Below, one piece after another: positions 1 through 8,041 of a stretch of 24,584 nt of DNA. Position numbers and translations under genes: made by a program. Positions within the stretch are counted from its first letter, which is position 1. Each line of letters starts with the position of its first letter. The DNA lies in contig DATKKX010000126.1 of assembly GCA_035542775.1 (NCBI GenBank), positions 1 to 24,584 of the forward strand, in the 5' to 3' direction. The stretch comes from DATKKX01 sp035542775 (lineage in GTDB: Bacteria; Planctomycetota; Phycisphaerae; UBA1845; UTPLA1). Below the pieces are notes generated by a model. It was not told the DNA's origin. It saw nothing but the letters and a program-made list of their open reading frames with translations, and searched no databases.

Positions 1-196
1 AACGACAGCATCGGTGCTGCTCGGGCCCACCAACTCAAGTATGGTGGCAGGGGACCGGCCGGCTGAAGACCGGCCAGGACGGGGCGTGGGAAGGGACGCC
101 CACGGGGGTAGTTTAAGGCCGGCCAAGAAGGGACATGGGAATGGATTCCCGGGAGGCGTGGGTGCGAGAAGTGATTCTTGCACCAGAGGTCCGCCG
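1..196. other. Intergenic stretch downstream of the MFS gene, with two small hairpins
   Basis: No credible gene is visible here. Two short inverted repeats can be seen: GGCCGG at 57-62 pairs with CCGGCC at 70-75, and GGGCGT at 82-87 pairs with ACGCCC at 96-101. Neither is followed by a run of T on either strand, so a classical terminator is not supported. They lie downstream of the minus-strand MFS gene and might mark the 3' end of its transcript. Confidence 0.4.
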
Positions 197-1582
197 CTAC
201 CGGTGCGTGTACTCGTGAACCGGATCGGTGCGGGCCGGCGCCGCCTGCGCTTCGTCCGGCGGCACGGGGATGATGCCTTTGCGAATGTAGATCGGGCGGA
301 TCAGCGGCCGCAGCGACGGCAACCGCAGGGCGAAGAGGACGGCGCCGACGAAGACGGAGATACCACCGATCAGGAGCGTAGAGGGGCTTCCCAGGGCGTG
401 GGCGATGCTGCCGGCCATCAGACTGCCGAACGGCGTCACGCCCAGGAAGGCCATGGCATAAATGCTCATGACGCGGCCGCGCTTGTCGTCGTCGACGATC
501 GTCTGCAGGATGGTGTTGCTGGACGCGATCTGCAGCATCATCCCGAGCCCCAGCAGGAACATCAGCGGCAGGGCCAGCCACAAAGTCTTGGAGGCGGAAA
601 CCGCGAGCAGCGCGAGCCCGAAGATCCCCGCTCCGCAATAGATCAGCCGGCCCAGCCCGATCACCGTCGGGCGTGAAGCGAGATACAGGGCGCCGACGAC
701 CGCGCCCATGCCGGTGGCCCCCAGGAGGAAGCCGAGCGTTCGCGGCCCGCCGCCGAGGATCTCCGCGGCAAAGAGCGGCATGATCGTCGTGTAGGACATG
801 CCCATCAGGCTCGATATCGACAGGAGGATCAGCACGGTGCGGATGGGTGCAAAGCCGAAGGCATAGGCGAAGCCCTCGTGCAGTCCGCGGACGAACGAGG
901 ACTTGTGGGGGCTGATTTCACGAGGAGTTACGACCATTAAGAGCAGCGACATGATGACCGCGATGTAGCTCAAAGCGTTGAGCAGGAAGCAGGTCCCTTC
1001 GCCGACCGCCGCGATGATGAGTCCGGCCAGGGACGGCCCGATCAGCCGGGCCCCGTTGACCAGGAAGGAGTTCAGGGCGATTGCGTTGCCGAGATCCTCG
1101 GACCGCTCAACCATGTGAACGACGAAGGCCTGCCGGCCGGGCATGTCGAAGGCGTTGACCAGACCGATGAAGCCGCTGAGGCAGAGGATCTCCCAGACCT
1201 GGATCGCGTTGGTCAGGGTCAGCGTGGCCAGTATGGCGGCCTGGATCAAGGCGAGGCTCTGGGTCAGGACCAGCAGTCGCCGGAGGTTCCAGCGGTCGGC
1301 CAGGACGCCGGCCAGCGGGGCCAGCAGGAGCATGGGGATCTGCCCGACGAACGCCACGGCGCCGAGCAGCATGGCCGAGCCCGTCATGCGATAGACCAGC
1401 CAGTTCAAGGCGATGCTCTGCATCCAGGTGCCGATGAGCGAGATGCCCTGGCCGCCGAAAAAGAGGCGATAGTTGCGGTTGCGAAGGGCTCGCAGAAGAT
1501 AAACCGGCCCCGACGAGGTTCGAGGCCGGCCGGCCTTTTCCAAGAAGGGGATGAGTCCGGAATCGGTGTCGTCAGACGCCAC
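197..1582 (-). CDS. MFS transporter, EntS/MFS_3-type exporter
   Basis: A 461-residue membrane protein of the major facilitator superfamily, likely a drug or metabolite exporter of the inner membrane driven by the proton gradient. After a polar N-terminus of about 38 residues come roughly twelve hydrophobic segments. The family's loop 2-3 signature is seen as GVLADRWNLRR at residues 92-102. The FGGQGISLIGTWMQ stretch at about residues 42-55 is typical of the EntS-like MFS_3 group. The start is GTG, 8 bases after the stop of the upstream phosphodiesterase gene, so the two are probably co-transcribed. The substrate cannot be read from the sequence. The C-terminal tail of about 35 residues is hydrophilic and rich in Pro and Ala. 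Confidence 0.9.
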   Translation of the reverse strand: MASDDTDSGLIPFLEKAGRPRTSSGPVYLLRALRNRNYRLFFGGQGISLIGTWMQSIALNWLVYRMTGSAMLLGAVAFVGQIPMLLLAPLAGVLADRWNLRRLLVLTQSLALIQAAILATLTLTNAIQVWEILCLSGFIGLVNAFDMPGRQAFVVHMVERSEDLGNAIALNSFLVNGARLIGPSLAGLIIAAVGEGTCFLLNALSYIAVIMSLLLMVVTPREISPHKSSFVRGLHEGFAYAFGFAPIRTVLILLSISSLMGMSYTTIMPLFAAEILGGGPRTLGFLLGATGMGAVVGALYLASRPTVIGLGRLIYCGAGIFGLALLAVSASKTLWLALPLMFLLGLGMMLQIASSNTILQTIVDDDKRGRVMSIYAMAFLGVTPFGSLMAGSIAHALGSPSTLLIGGISVFVGAVLFALRLPSLRPLIRPIYIRKGIIPVPPDEAQAAPARTDPVHEYTHR

Positions 1583-1590
1583 AGGGCATC

Positions 1591-3234
1591 CTAGTCCAGA
1601 TACCCGAGATCGCCCAGTCGCGTGGTTACCTCCTCCAACTGGGCCTCGGTGAGTACGGGCGCTTCGGCTTCGTCGAGCTTGCGCTCCTGCGGCGGCTCAT
1701 AGTGGACGATCACCGGCGCACTGAAGACATCGCGAAGGACTTCGCCGTCCATATCCTTGGGAACGCGTTCGCCGAGGCCCGCGAGGATCGTCGGGGCGAT
1801 ATCGGCGATGTGGGCACGGATCGTCTTGCCCTTGGCGACCGCCGGACCGCTGGCCACGAACACGCCCTCCAGCCGGTGGGTGCCTTCCAGACGGCTGATC
1901 GGAATCCATCGCACCGGCGAGCCGCCGCGGATCTTCTTGACCACGGCCAGCCCGTTGTCAGGCACGAGCAGGAGGTCGGGCATCCAGGGATAGTCTTTCC
2001 GGTTGCAGCCGTAGAGTTCCTCCGTGGTGTGCACCTCCGGAAAGATCCGGCCCTCGGTGCCGTCCCGGCGGAGGTACTTCGCGGCCAGCAGCTTTTCGCG
2101 GATCTCGTCGCGGAGGGCCTCGAAATCGGCGGGCTCGACGATGCCCTCCGGTTGCCGGCCTTTCAGATTGATGTAGAGGAAGCCGTAGATCCCGGCATGC
2201 AGCACGCAGGCCCTGGTTCGCGACCAGTCGAAAGCCAGGTCGTGATCGACCGTGCCCTGCTGTCCAGAAGGGCAGCCGTTGTGCGTATGGCGCAGCCGAT
2301 TCCACCAGACCAGGCCGCGCGTCCTGGCCCGGGCCAGGCTGCCGCGCAACCCGAGATAACCCCATCGGGAGAGCAGCAGATTCGGCTGGGCCTTGCCGTC
2401 GAGGCTGCCATGGCCGTGGTCGGACATGATCATGAGGGTCGCGCCGTGCTCATCGGCCAGGGCCTTCAGCCTGCCGATGACCTGGTCCAGCCGGGCGAAG
2501 CAATCCAGGGTGAGCTGCCGGCGGACAGGATCATTGCCGCGAAAGCGGGGATCGAGATAACGCCAGGTCTTGTGCTGCAAGTTGTCCACCAGCTTGAGCA
2601 GGACCATCATGATGTCCCAGCCGTACTGGTCGCCGCAGAAGCGGGCCAGCTCGAACCCGCGGTCGAAGCTCTGCTTGATGTACTCCAGGTTGCGGGCGAA
2701 GAGCGAGTTGCCACCGAATGCCCGGCGCTCCCACTTCTTCTCGTGGGTGTAGTCCGGATACCTGGCGAGCAGCTTGGCCTGAAGTTCCTTGGGATAGGTG
2801 AAGTCCTGGCCTGGCGGCGTATCGAAGCCGCTGATCATGAAGCCGTTGACCTGTTCGGGCGGGAAGGTCATCGGTACGTGGATCGAGCCGACTTTGTAGC
2901 CCTTCTCGCTCAGGATCTGCCAGATGGTGGTCTGACTGACTTCCTTGTTGTTGTTCAGGGTGAGCTGATTCCTGGCGGGGTCGTAGCGAAGGAAGTCGAT
3001 GATGCCGTGGCGGCCCGGGCCCTTGCCGGTCATGAAGGTGGTCCAGGCGGCAGGCGTGATCGGGGGCTTGGTGGATTCGAGGACGCCGGATGTCCCGGTC
3101 TCAATCAGGGACTTCAACTTCGGCATGATGCCCTGGTCCATCATCGGCCCAAGCACGTCAAAGGTGGCGCCGTCCAGCCCGACCAGCAGGACGCGGGTAA
3201 AGCCGGTGTTTTTGAGATGCGGGTCTGATTTCAT
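1591..3234 (-). CDS. Type I phosphodiesterase / nucleotide pyrophosphatase family protein
   Basis: A 547-residue enzyme of the alkaline phosphatase superfamily, expected to hydrolyse a phosphodiester or pyrophosphate bond with two metal ions. Metal and nucleophile positions fit the NPP family: LVGLDGATFD with Asp21, the PPITPAAWTTFMTG block with Thr60 as the likely nucleophile, Asp217 and His221 in VDNLQH, Asp272, His273 and His275 in MSDHGHG, and a C-terminal His in EGTHRLEG. I see no signal peptide or membrane segment, so the protein is probably cytoplasmic; many relatives are secreted or anchored. It lies 137 bases downstream of ftsH and 8 bases upstream of the MFS gene. Residues 321-328 are encoded by a palindromic element, probably a later insertion. 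The natural substrate is unknown. Confidence 0.88.
   Translation of the reverse strand: MKSDPHLKNTGFTRVLLVGLDGATFDVLGPMMDQGIMPKLKSLIETGTSGVLESTKPPITPAAWTTFMTGKGPGRHGIIDFLRYDPARNQLTLNNNKEVSQTTIWQILSEKGYKVGSIHVPMTFPPEQVNGFMISGFDTPPGQDFTYPKELQAKLLARYPDYTHEKKWERRAFGGNSLFARNLEYIKQSFDRGFELARFCGDQYGWDIMMVLLKLVDNLQHKTWRYLDPRFRGNDPVRRQLTLDCFARLDQVIGRLKALADEHGATLMIMSDHGHGSLDGKAQPNLLLSRWGYLGLRGSLARARTRGLVWWNRLRHTHNGCPSGQQGTVDHDLAFDWSRTRACVLHAGIYGFLYINLKGRQPEGIVEPADFEALRDEIREKLLAAKYLRRDGTEGRIFPEVHTTEELYGCNRKDYPWMPDLLLVPDNGLAVVKKIRGGSPVRWIPISRLEGTHRLEGVFVASGPAVAKGKTIRAHIADIAPTILAGLGERVPKDMDGEVLRDVFSAPVIVHYEPPQERKLDEAEAPVLTEAQLEEVTTRLGDLGYLD
2253..2274. repeat. 22-bp palindrome inside the phosphodiesterase coding frame
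   Basis: Read on the minus strand, TGCCCTTCTG and CAGCAGGGCA form two 10-base arms around a GA loop, with a single mismatched pair. It supplies codons 321-328 (CPSGQQGT) of the phosphodiesterase, in a part of the protein between its metal-binding blocks. The near-perfect symmetry is unusual for coding DNA and suggests a small REP-like element inserted in frame. Confidence 0.5.
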
Positions 3235-3371
3235 GCCATGGCCCTCAAACCTGCCAAGCGGGGCGCGTTCCTCCCTGTGGTCGAATTCGGGGGGATGGTA
3301 GCCGGTTTGCCTCAGTCCTGCAACGGTTTCGTAAGATTTGATGAGGAAATCAGCGGGAACTTACGCTTTGT

Positions 3372-5423
3372 TCAACCCATTCCCGGCTGCGGCAGCGAAC
3401 CGCCCAGCGGCGGCAGACCGGGCTTGGCCGGGCGGGCGACGGGAGGGTTGGGCTGGAGCTTGGGCGCGGCGCCTTCGTTGGCCAGGATGCCGGAGAGGCT
3501 CGGTTTGTCGAGTTCCTCGCCGGCCATCAGGCGCTTGACCTCGTCGGCGTCCAGCGTCTCGTGCTTCAGCAGGGCCTGGGCCACGGTTTCGACATTTGGC
3601 CAATTCTCGGTCAGGATCCGCTCGGCGTCGCGATAGGCGTCGCTGGTGAACCGGCGAATCTCCTCGTCGATGACGTGGGCGGTCTCGTCGGAATATGGCT
3701 TCTCGTTGAAGAAGCTCTCGCGATGCGGGTCGGGCGAGTATTTCACAAAGCCCAGCCGCTCGCTCATGCCCCAGTCGACGATCATCGCCCGGGCCAGAGT
3801 GGTGACCTGCTCGATGTCGGCCGCCGCTCCGCTGCTGATGTCCTTGCAATGCTTCTGTTCGGCAATGCGGCCGCCGCAGAGGACTCGCATCGTCGCCTGG
3901 AGCCACTTCAGCCCGAAGCCGTAGCGGTCTTTCTCCGGCAGCGACATGGTCGCGCCCAGGGCCGGCCCGCGCGGGATGATCGTCACCTTGTGCAGCGGAT
4001 CGGCGTCCTCGAGGAGCGTCTGCAGAAGGGCATGCCCGGCCTCGTGATAGGCCGTGGCGATGCGTTCCTTCTCCTCGATGGTGCGGCTCTTGTTGGAGCG
4101 GCCGTAGCGCACCTTGTCGCGGGCCTCCTCCAGGTCTTCCAGCTCGACCATGTCCTTGTTCTGCATGGTCGCCTGGATGGCGGCCTCGTTGATGATCGCG
4201 GCGAGCTCGGCGCCGTTGAACATCGGCGTGCCGCGGGCCACGTGCATCAAGTCGACGCCGGGGGCCAGCTTGATCTTCTTGGCATGGACTTTGAGGATTT
4301 CGAGTCGGCCCTTCAGATCGGGCAGCGGCACTTCGACGCGCCGATCAAAACGCCCCGGCCGGGTGAGCGCCGGGTCGAGGATGTCCGAGCGATTGGTGGC
4401 CGCGATGACGATCACCTGGTCCGACGTGTCGAAACCGTCCATCTCGACCAGGATGGCGTTGAGAGTCTGCTCGCGCTCGTCGTGGCCGCCTCCGTTGTAG
4501 GCCGCGCCGCGGCGCCGGCCGACGGCGTCGATCTCGTCGAGAAAGACGATGCACGGCGAGTTCTCCTTGGCCGACTTGAACAGGTCGCGGACGCGGGACG
4601 CGCCCACGCCGACGAACATCTCGACGAAATCCGCCCCGCTGATGCTGAAGAACGGCACGTCCGCCTCGCCGGCGATGGCTTTGGCCAGGAGCGTCTTTCC
4701 GCAGCCGGGCGCGCCCACCAGCAGGACGCCCCGCGGAATCCGCCCGCCCAACCGCTGGAACTTCTTGGGATTCTTGAGGAATTCGATGATCTCGGCGACT
4801 TCCTCCTTGGCCTCATCGACGCCGGCCACGTCCTTGAAGGTGATGTTGGTCAGCTCCTTGTTGCTGACCCGGTGGCGCGAGCGCCCGAAATTGCCCAGCA
4901 TTCCCGCTCCGCCTGCCGAGGACCTGAGCTGTCGGAAGATGAAGAACCAGAAGAAGGCAATGATCAGCACCCACGGCACCACGCTGATCAGGATCTGCAT
5001 GTATGGTGGGTTGCTGGGCTCGTACACGATCTTGGTCTGCGGGCAGATCTGCCGCAGTCGGGACTCCATGTCGGGCAGCTTGTCGTCGAGGCGGTAATTG
5101 ACCTTGAAGCGGAGGTTTTGTCCCTGACCACGCGGGAGGCCCTGTGTTCCTTCCTTGAACGTGCCGCGAATCTGATCGTCGCTGAGGATGATCTCGGCGA
5201 AGTTGTTATTGTTCGCCTCCTTCCAGAACTGATCGATGCTGATCAACTGGGGAGAGGGGTACTGCTGCTGTACCACCATCGCGATGATCAGGGCGATGAG
5301 CACGAAGCCGAGCCAGCTCATTACGCCGCGGGACATGCGCAGACGGGGGGGTTGAAGCTTGCTGGGAGGCTTCTGCGGGCGCTGATCCTGGGGGTCCTGA
5401 CCGTCCTGCATAAACGACTTCAC
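3372..5423 (-). CDS. ftsH: ATP-dependent zinc metalloprotease FtsH
   Basis: A 683-residue membrane-bound AAA protease that degrades misfolded membrane proteins and short-lived regulators. Two membrane segments flank an exported domain (about residues 34-52 and 146-164). The AAA module has Walker A GAPGCGKT at 237-244, Walker B IVFLDEIDA at 292-300, a pore loop in the MFVGVGASRVRD block, and the second region of homology TNRSDILDPALTRPGRFDR. The protease domain has the zinc motif HEAGH at 460-464 and a third ligand, Asp536, in SGAAADIEQ. Length and order fit full FtsH. The longest start is GTG at 5423; an ATG at 5411 is possible. The C-terminal tail is Pro-rich. It stands between an LptE-like gene and a phosphodiesterase gene and seems to have its own promoter. 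Confidence 0.97.
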   Translation of the reverse strand: MKSFMQDGQDPQDQRPQKPPSKLQPPRLRMSRGVMSWLGFVLIALIIAMVVQQQYPSPQLISIDQFWKEANNNNFAEIILSDDQIRGTFKEGTQGLPRGQGQNLRFKVNYRLDDKLPDMESRLRQICPQTKIVYEPSNPPYMQILISVVPWVLIIAFFWFFIFRQLRSSAGGAGMLGNFGRSRHRVSNKELTNITFKDVAGVDEAKEEVAEIIEFLKNPKKFQRLGGRIPRGVLLVGAPGCGKTLLAKAIAGEADVPFFSISGADFVEMFVGVGASRVRDLFKSAKENSPCIVFLDEIDAVGRRRGAAYNGGGHDEREQTLNAILVEMDGFDTSDQVIVIAATNRSDILDPALTRPGRFDRRVEVPLPDLKGRLEILKVHAKKIKLAPGVDLMHVARGTPMFNGAELAAIINEAAIQATMQNKDMVELEDLEEARDKVRYGRSNKSRTIEEKERIATAYHEAGHALLQTLLEDADPLHKVTIIPRGPALGATMSLPEKDRYGFGLKWLQATMRVLCGGRIAEQKHCKDISSGAAADIEQVTTLARAMIVDWGMSERLGFVKYSPDPHRESFFNEKPYSDETAHVIDEEIRRFTSDAYRDAERILTENWPNVETVAQALLKHETLDADEVKRLMAGEELDKPSLSGILANEGAAPKLQPNPPVARPAKPGLPPLGGSLPQPGMG

Positions 5424-5434
5424 AATCCTCGCAT

Positions 5435-5450
5435 GGGAAACCTGTTTCCC
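5435..5450 (-). promoter_or_regulatory. Perfect hairpin just upstream of the ftsH ribosome binding site
   Basis: GGGAAAC and GTTTCCC form a perfect 7-bp inverted repeat around a CT spacer. It ends 4 bases before the GAGG at 5427-5430 and 11 bases before the GTG start of ftsH. It could be an operator or an mRNA hairpin that controls access to the ribosome binding site. It does not match the CIRCE heat-shock operator. Confidence 0.45.
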
Positions 5451-5557
5451 GCGATAACCGGCCTCGGGACTCCGCTGCGCGGCCCCCGGGACCGCGACCT
5501 TCCATGCGGTCCGCCTGCCGGGCCCAGCACGCGAGCCGCTTGCCTCACTTGTATCGG

Positions 5558-5585
5558 ATTATAGTAGGCGACCCAGCATCACCAA
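5558..5585 (-). promoter_or_regulatory. Putative sigma70-type promoter of ftsH
   Basis: Read on the minus strand, a perfect TATAAT lies at 5563-5558, preceded at 16 bases by TTGGTG (5585-5580), which is a weak -35. It overlaps the last codons of the LptE-like gene and would give ftsH a leader of about 125 bases, including the hairpin at 5435-5450. Confidence 0.5.
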
Positions 5586-6100
5586 TCCGACTCCATCTGC
5601 TCGACGATCCGTTCTGCGAGTCGGTCCATGGCTCGCTGGCTGGCGTGGTAGAAATCTTCTCCCAGCGGCTTTACGTAATCAACGGTCTGCACGAACCTTG
5701 GGCGATCCATCAGCACCTCGCCCGTGCGTAAGTCCTTCCACTGGAAGCTCACGACGACCGTGGCAGCGGTTTCGCGTGGAGTGACGGTCCGGAAATCCCG
5801 CCCGATGGTGGCTTGGCGGACCTCTATGATCTCGCCGGTCAGGATTGTATCCGCCCGGTCTTTCTTGGCTAACTTGAACGGTGTCTCTCCCTCGATCCGC
5901 TTGGCCAAGGCTTCGGTGAGCTGCGTCTCCAGGTCGCGGCGGAATTCCTTGGTCTGAAAGATGTCCAACGCCACGGTCCGAATTCTCTCGTTCTTGGAGT
6001 TGGCCGTGCGGATGACCTTTTCACGATCCGCCGAATAGCCGCAACCGGCCGACACGAGCATAGCCACACATCCGGTGATCGTGAGTGCCTTGCTGCACAT
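5579..6100 (-). CDS. LptE-like lipopolysaccharide-assembly lipoprotein
   Basis: A 173-residue lipoprotein resembling LptE, the outer-membrane partner of the LptD channel that places lipopolysaccharide in the outer leaflet. A short N-terminal hydrophobic stretch ends in VSAGC, a weak lipobox with Ser at -3, so Cys19 is the likely lipidated residue. The body follows the family pattern: an IRTVALDIF strand, a helix with LETQLTEALAKRIEG, then TPFKLAKKDRADTILTGEI, then a C-terminal helix in YHASQRAMDRLAERIVEQM. The gene follows a small PQQ-propeller gene and precedes ftsH on the same strand. A BamD-like gene lies nearby on the other strand. The family call rests on this pattern, not on a search. 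Confidence 0.78.
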   Translation of the reverse strand: MCSKALTITGCVAMLVSAGCGYSADREKVIRTANSKNERIRTVALDIFQTKEFRRDLETQLTEALAKRIEGETPFKLAKKDRADTILTGEIIEVRQATIGRDFRTVTPRETAATVVVSFQWKDLRTGEVLMDRPRFVQTVDYVKPLGEDFYHASQRAMDRLAERIVEQMESDW

Positions 6101-6122
6101 AGTCGCGGCCTCAGAACGGCGG

Positions 6123-6150
6123 TCAGCAATCAGCGTTCAGCACTTAGCTT
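6123..6150. repeat. Four degenerate heptamer repeats in the LptE-like gene leader
   Basis: TCAGCAA, TCAGCGT, TCAGCAC and TTAGCTT follow each other without a gap. They lie 22 bases upstream of the lptE-like start codon and downstream of its likely promoter, hence in the 5' leader of the mRNA. Function is unknown. Similar TCAGC-type tandem strings may be dispersed in the genome. Confidence 0.5.
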
Positions 6151-6218
6151 GCCGCGCCGGGCGGGCGGCCTGCCTTGCCAGTAGCTCTCGTCTGAGCGCT
6201 GGAGACCTTTGGGCAGTG

Positions 6219-6246
6219 ATTATAACCGCCGGTCCGTCATGGGCAA
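6219..6246 (-). promoter_or_regulatory. Putative sigma70-type promoter of the LptE-like gene
   Basis: On the minus strand, a perfect TATAAT at 6224-6219 is preceded at 16 bases by TTGCCC (6246-6241), four of six matches to the -35 consensus. Transcription would start near 6212, about 110 bases before the LptE-like start codon. The spacing and -35 type resemble the ftsH promoter. Confidence 0.55.
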
Positions 6247-6261
6247 CCGCCGGTCGGCGGC

Positions 6262-6630
6262 TTATGTGGCTGCAGCCGCGCCACCGGCACCCGCCGCGGC
6301 CGCTGCGCGTTTCCTGGTTTCCACGTCTGCCGCTGCTGCCGCGCCTTCCCCATAGCAGCTCGTAGCCCCTTCCATGGTCATGAGAACCGACCCCCAGCCC
6401 ATTCTGGGCAAGCCGTTCTCCCAGAGAATCGCACCGTCATTCTGGCTGAGACAGTAGACGCGGCCGCCGTGCCCGACGTACACGCTGCTGTCCTTCAACA
6501 TGAGCGTAACCACAGGAGAAGCCCCGGTGTGCGGCAGCTTGGTGCGCCAGATTTCCTCGCCCGTCTTGGCATCCAGAGCGGCCACGAACCGGCCGGTCCC
6601 GATAAACAGAGGTTTACGACCTCGGGCCAT
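6262..6630 (-). CDS. Small PQQ-like beta-propeller repeat protein
   Basis: A 122-residue protein with two repeats of the PQQ-type beta-propeller blade. The pattern V-A-L-D-x-x-T-G-x-x-x-W shows in FVAALDAKTGEEIWRTKLP and again in RVYCLSQNDGAILWENGLP. Such proteins bind a cofactor or act as scaffolds, but two blades cannot close a propeller, so it may oligomerise or be a fragment of a larger ancestor. There is no signal peptide. The C-terminal 35 residues are low complexity, rich in Ala and Gly. The ATG at 6630 is preceded at 9 bases by AAGGAG; a GTG one codon upstream also fits. It is the first gene of the minus-strand block. Confidence 0.75.
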   Translation of the reverse strand: MARGRKPLFIGTGRFVAALDAKTGEEIWRTKLPHTGASPVVTLMLKDSSVYVGHGGRVYCLSQNDGAILWENGLPRMGWGSVLMTMEGATSCYGEGAAAAADVETRKRAAAAAGAGGAAAAT

Positions 6631-6633
6631 CAC

Positions 6634-6955
6634 AATCCGCTCCTTTCCGCGAGCTGGAGTTACGTTGACGGGCCATGGGCAGGACCGCCGAAAAGTCGTG
6701 ATCGGCGAAGCACGTGCTCATCGGAGTGGGGCAGGCGCCGCATGGCCGCCGCCGACTCCAGGAAACCATTCATGGGCCGCGTCGGCCGCCGGCGAGTAAT
6801 TCGACCATTGTGCCGCGACTGCCCTGGCCCCTTCTAATGCCAGCACAGCATACCCGGAGTTGCTACGACCCACAAACGATGGTACGTTCTCCGGCGAAGC
6901 CGTCAGACGGCGGCTTGCACGCCCCTTGCGGAGGGCAACACACGAGGGCTTCAGC
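6634..6955. other. Divergent intergenic region between the PQQ-repeat and BamD-like genes
   Basis: This 322-base gap should hold the promoters of two divergent genes. On the plus strand, TCTAAT at 6833-6838 is a possible -10, without a convincing -35. AAGGAG for the minus-strand gene lies at 6640-6645. Short open frames are present, but none has recognisable protein features. I see nothing else. Confidence 0.4.
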
Positions 6956-8041
6956 ATGCTGCGCAGCGGCCTTCTGGCACTTGTCATCGTACTGGCGTCT
7001 GCTGTGGCCGCCTCGGCGCAGCAGGGTGACCAGACCTACCACGAGCGCCTGGAATACGACCCGAACACCGGTGAGTGGGTGGAAATCGCCCCGCCCATCC
7101 CGGGCACCGAGGAGGGCGACCTGGCCCTGGCCCGGTTGCTGCTCGCCCGTGGCGAGTACAAGAAGGCCCGCAAGGCCTTCGCCGAGTGGATGAAGGCCTA
7201 TCCCGAGTCGGTGCATTGGCCCGAGGGATTGTTCTACGCCGCCGAGGTCGAGATCAACGCCGAGGAGCTCAAGCCGAAGCAGGGCGACGTGATGAAGGCC
7301 TACGCGTGGCTGGAGGACCTCATCAAGGGTTGGCCGGGCACAGAGCTGACCGCCCGGGCCATCCGCAAGGAGATGATCATCGCCGAGTTGCTGCTCTTCA
7401 AGGAGCGCAAGCAGAAGATCTGGCGCGGCGTGCTCTGGCTGTCGGGCACGGAAGAGGCCCTGCAGATGCTTGACCGGATCATCGACGACTATGCCCGTGA
7501 AACACCCACCGCCGAGCAGGCCCTGCGGATGAAGGCCGATTATCACTATCTCAACGGCGAGTTCGAGGAGGCGGAGCTGGCCTACGCCCGGCTGGTGCGG
7601 GACTTTCCGCGCGGGCGGTACGTCAAGATCGCCATGTTGCGGAGCGGGCAATCGGCGCTGGCGCGATTCCCCGGCGTGGAGTTCGACGACGCCGATCTGC
7701 TGGAGGCGGAGGTGTATCTGACGGATTTCCAGCAGCGGTATCCGCGGGAGTCCGCCGACAGCGGCGTGCCGCAGATCATGAGCAACATCCACGAGCGCCG
7801 AGCCGAGAAGGACTATCGTATCGGCCGGTACTACGAGCGCACCAAGGCCCCGGACGCGGCGATCTTCTACTATCGCCAGGTCGAGGACAAATGGCCGGCG
7901 ACGATCTGGGCAGCGGAGGCCCGGGGCCGACTGGTGGCCCTGGGCGCGGTGCCGCTGGAACTCACGCCTGAGGAACTCGGCGGCCAGAATCCCGCGCCTG
8001 CTCCGGAAAGCAGCCCGGCACCGAGCGGCGATGAAGACTGA
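6956..8041 (+). CDS. BamD-like TPR outer-membrane assembly protein
   Basis: A 361-residue exported protein with tetratricopeptide-like helical repeats, resembling BamD, the part of the BAM complex that helps fold beta-barrel proteins into the outer membrane. The chosen ATG gives a clean Sec signal peptide of about 22 residues ending in ASAQQ; the frame stays open upstream but adds a charged stretch. Repeats include LARLLLARGEYKKARKAFAEWM, FEEAELAYARLVRDFPRG and AAIFYYRQVEDKWPAT. There is no Cys after the signal peptide, unlike classic lipidated BamD, so it may be periplasmic or not a true BamD. The C-terminus is Pro-rich. The stop overlaps the next gene's start by 11 bases. Confidence 0.75.
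   Translation: MLRSGLLALVIVLASAVAASAQQGDQTYHERLEYDPNTGEWVEIAPPIPGTEEGDLALARLLLARGEYKKARKAFAEWMKAYPESVHWPEGLFYAAEVEINAEELKPKQGDVMKAYAWLEDLIKGWPGTELTARAIRKEMIIAELLLFKERKQKIWRGVLWLSGTEEALQMLDRIIDDYARETPTAEQALRMKADYHYLNGEFEEAELAYARLVRDFPRGRYVKIAMLRSGQSALARFPGVEFDDADLLEAEVYLTDFQQRYPRESADSGVPQIMSNIHERRAEKDYRIGRYYERTKAPDAAIFYYRQVEDKWPATIWAAEARGRLVALGAVPLELTPEELGGQNPAPAPESSPAPSGDED

Noticed and set aside
14..676. 220-residue open frame at the left edge
   Set aside because: Mostly antisense to the MFS gene and of low-complexity charged composition; the part at 14-196 alone has no support.
1702..3228. 508-residue open frame on the plus strand
   Set aside because: It is antisense to the phosphodiesterase gene, which has clear family motifs. 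Its residue content (rich in Ala, Asp, Glu, Gly and His without motifs) is typical of the mirror frame in GC-rich genes.
3561..5564. 667-residue open frame on the plus strand
   Set aside because: Antisense to ftsH over nearly its whole length and without recognisable domains.
6718..6987. 89-residue open frame on the minus strand in the divergent gap
   Set aside because: No ribosome binding site or motif; it overlaps the signal peptide region of the BamD-like gene.
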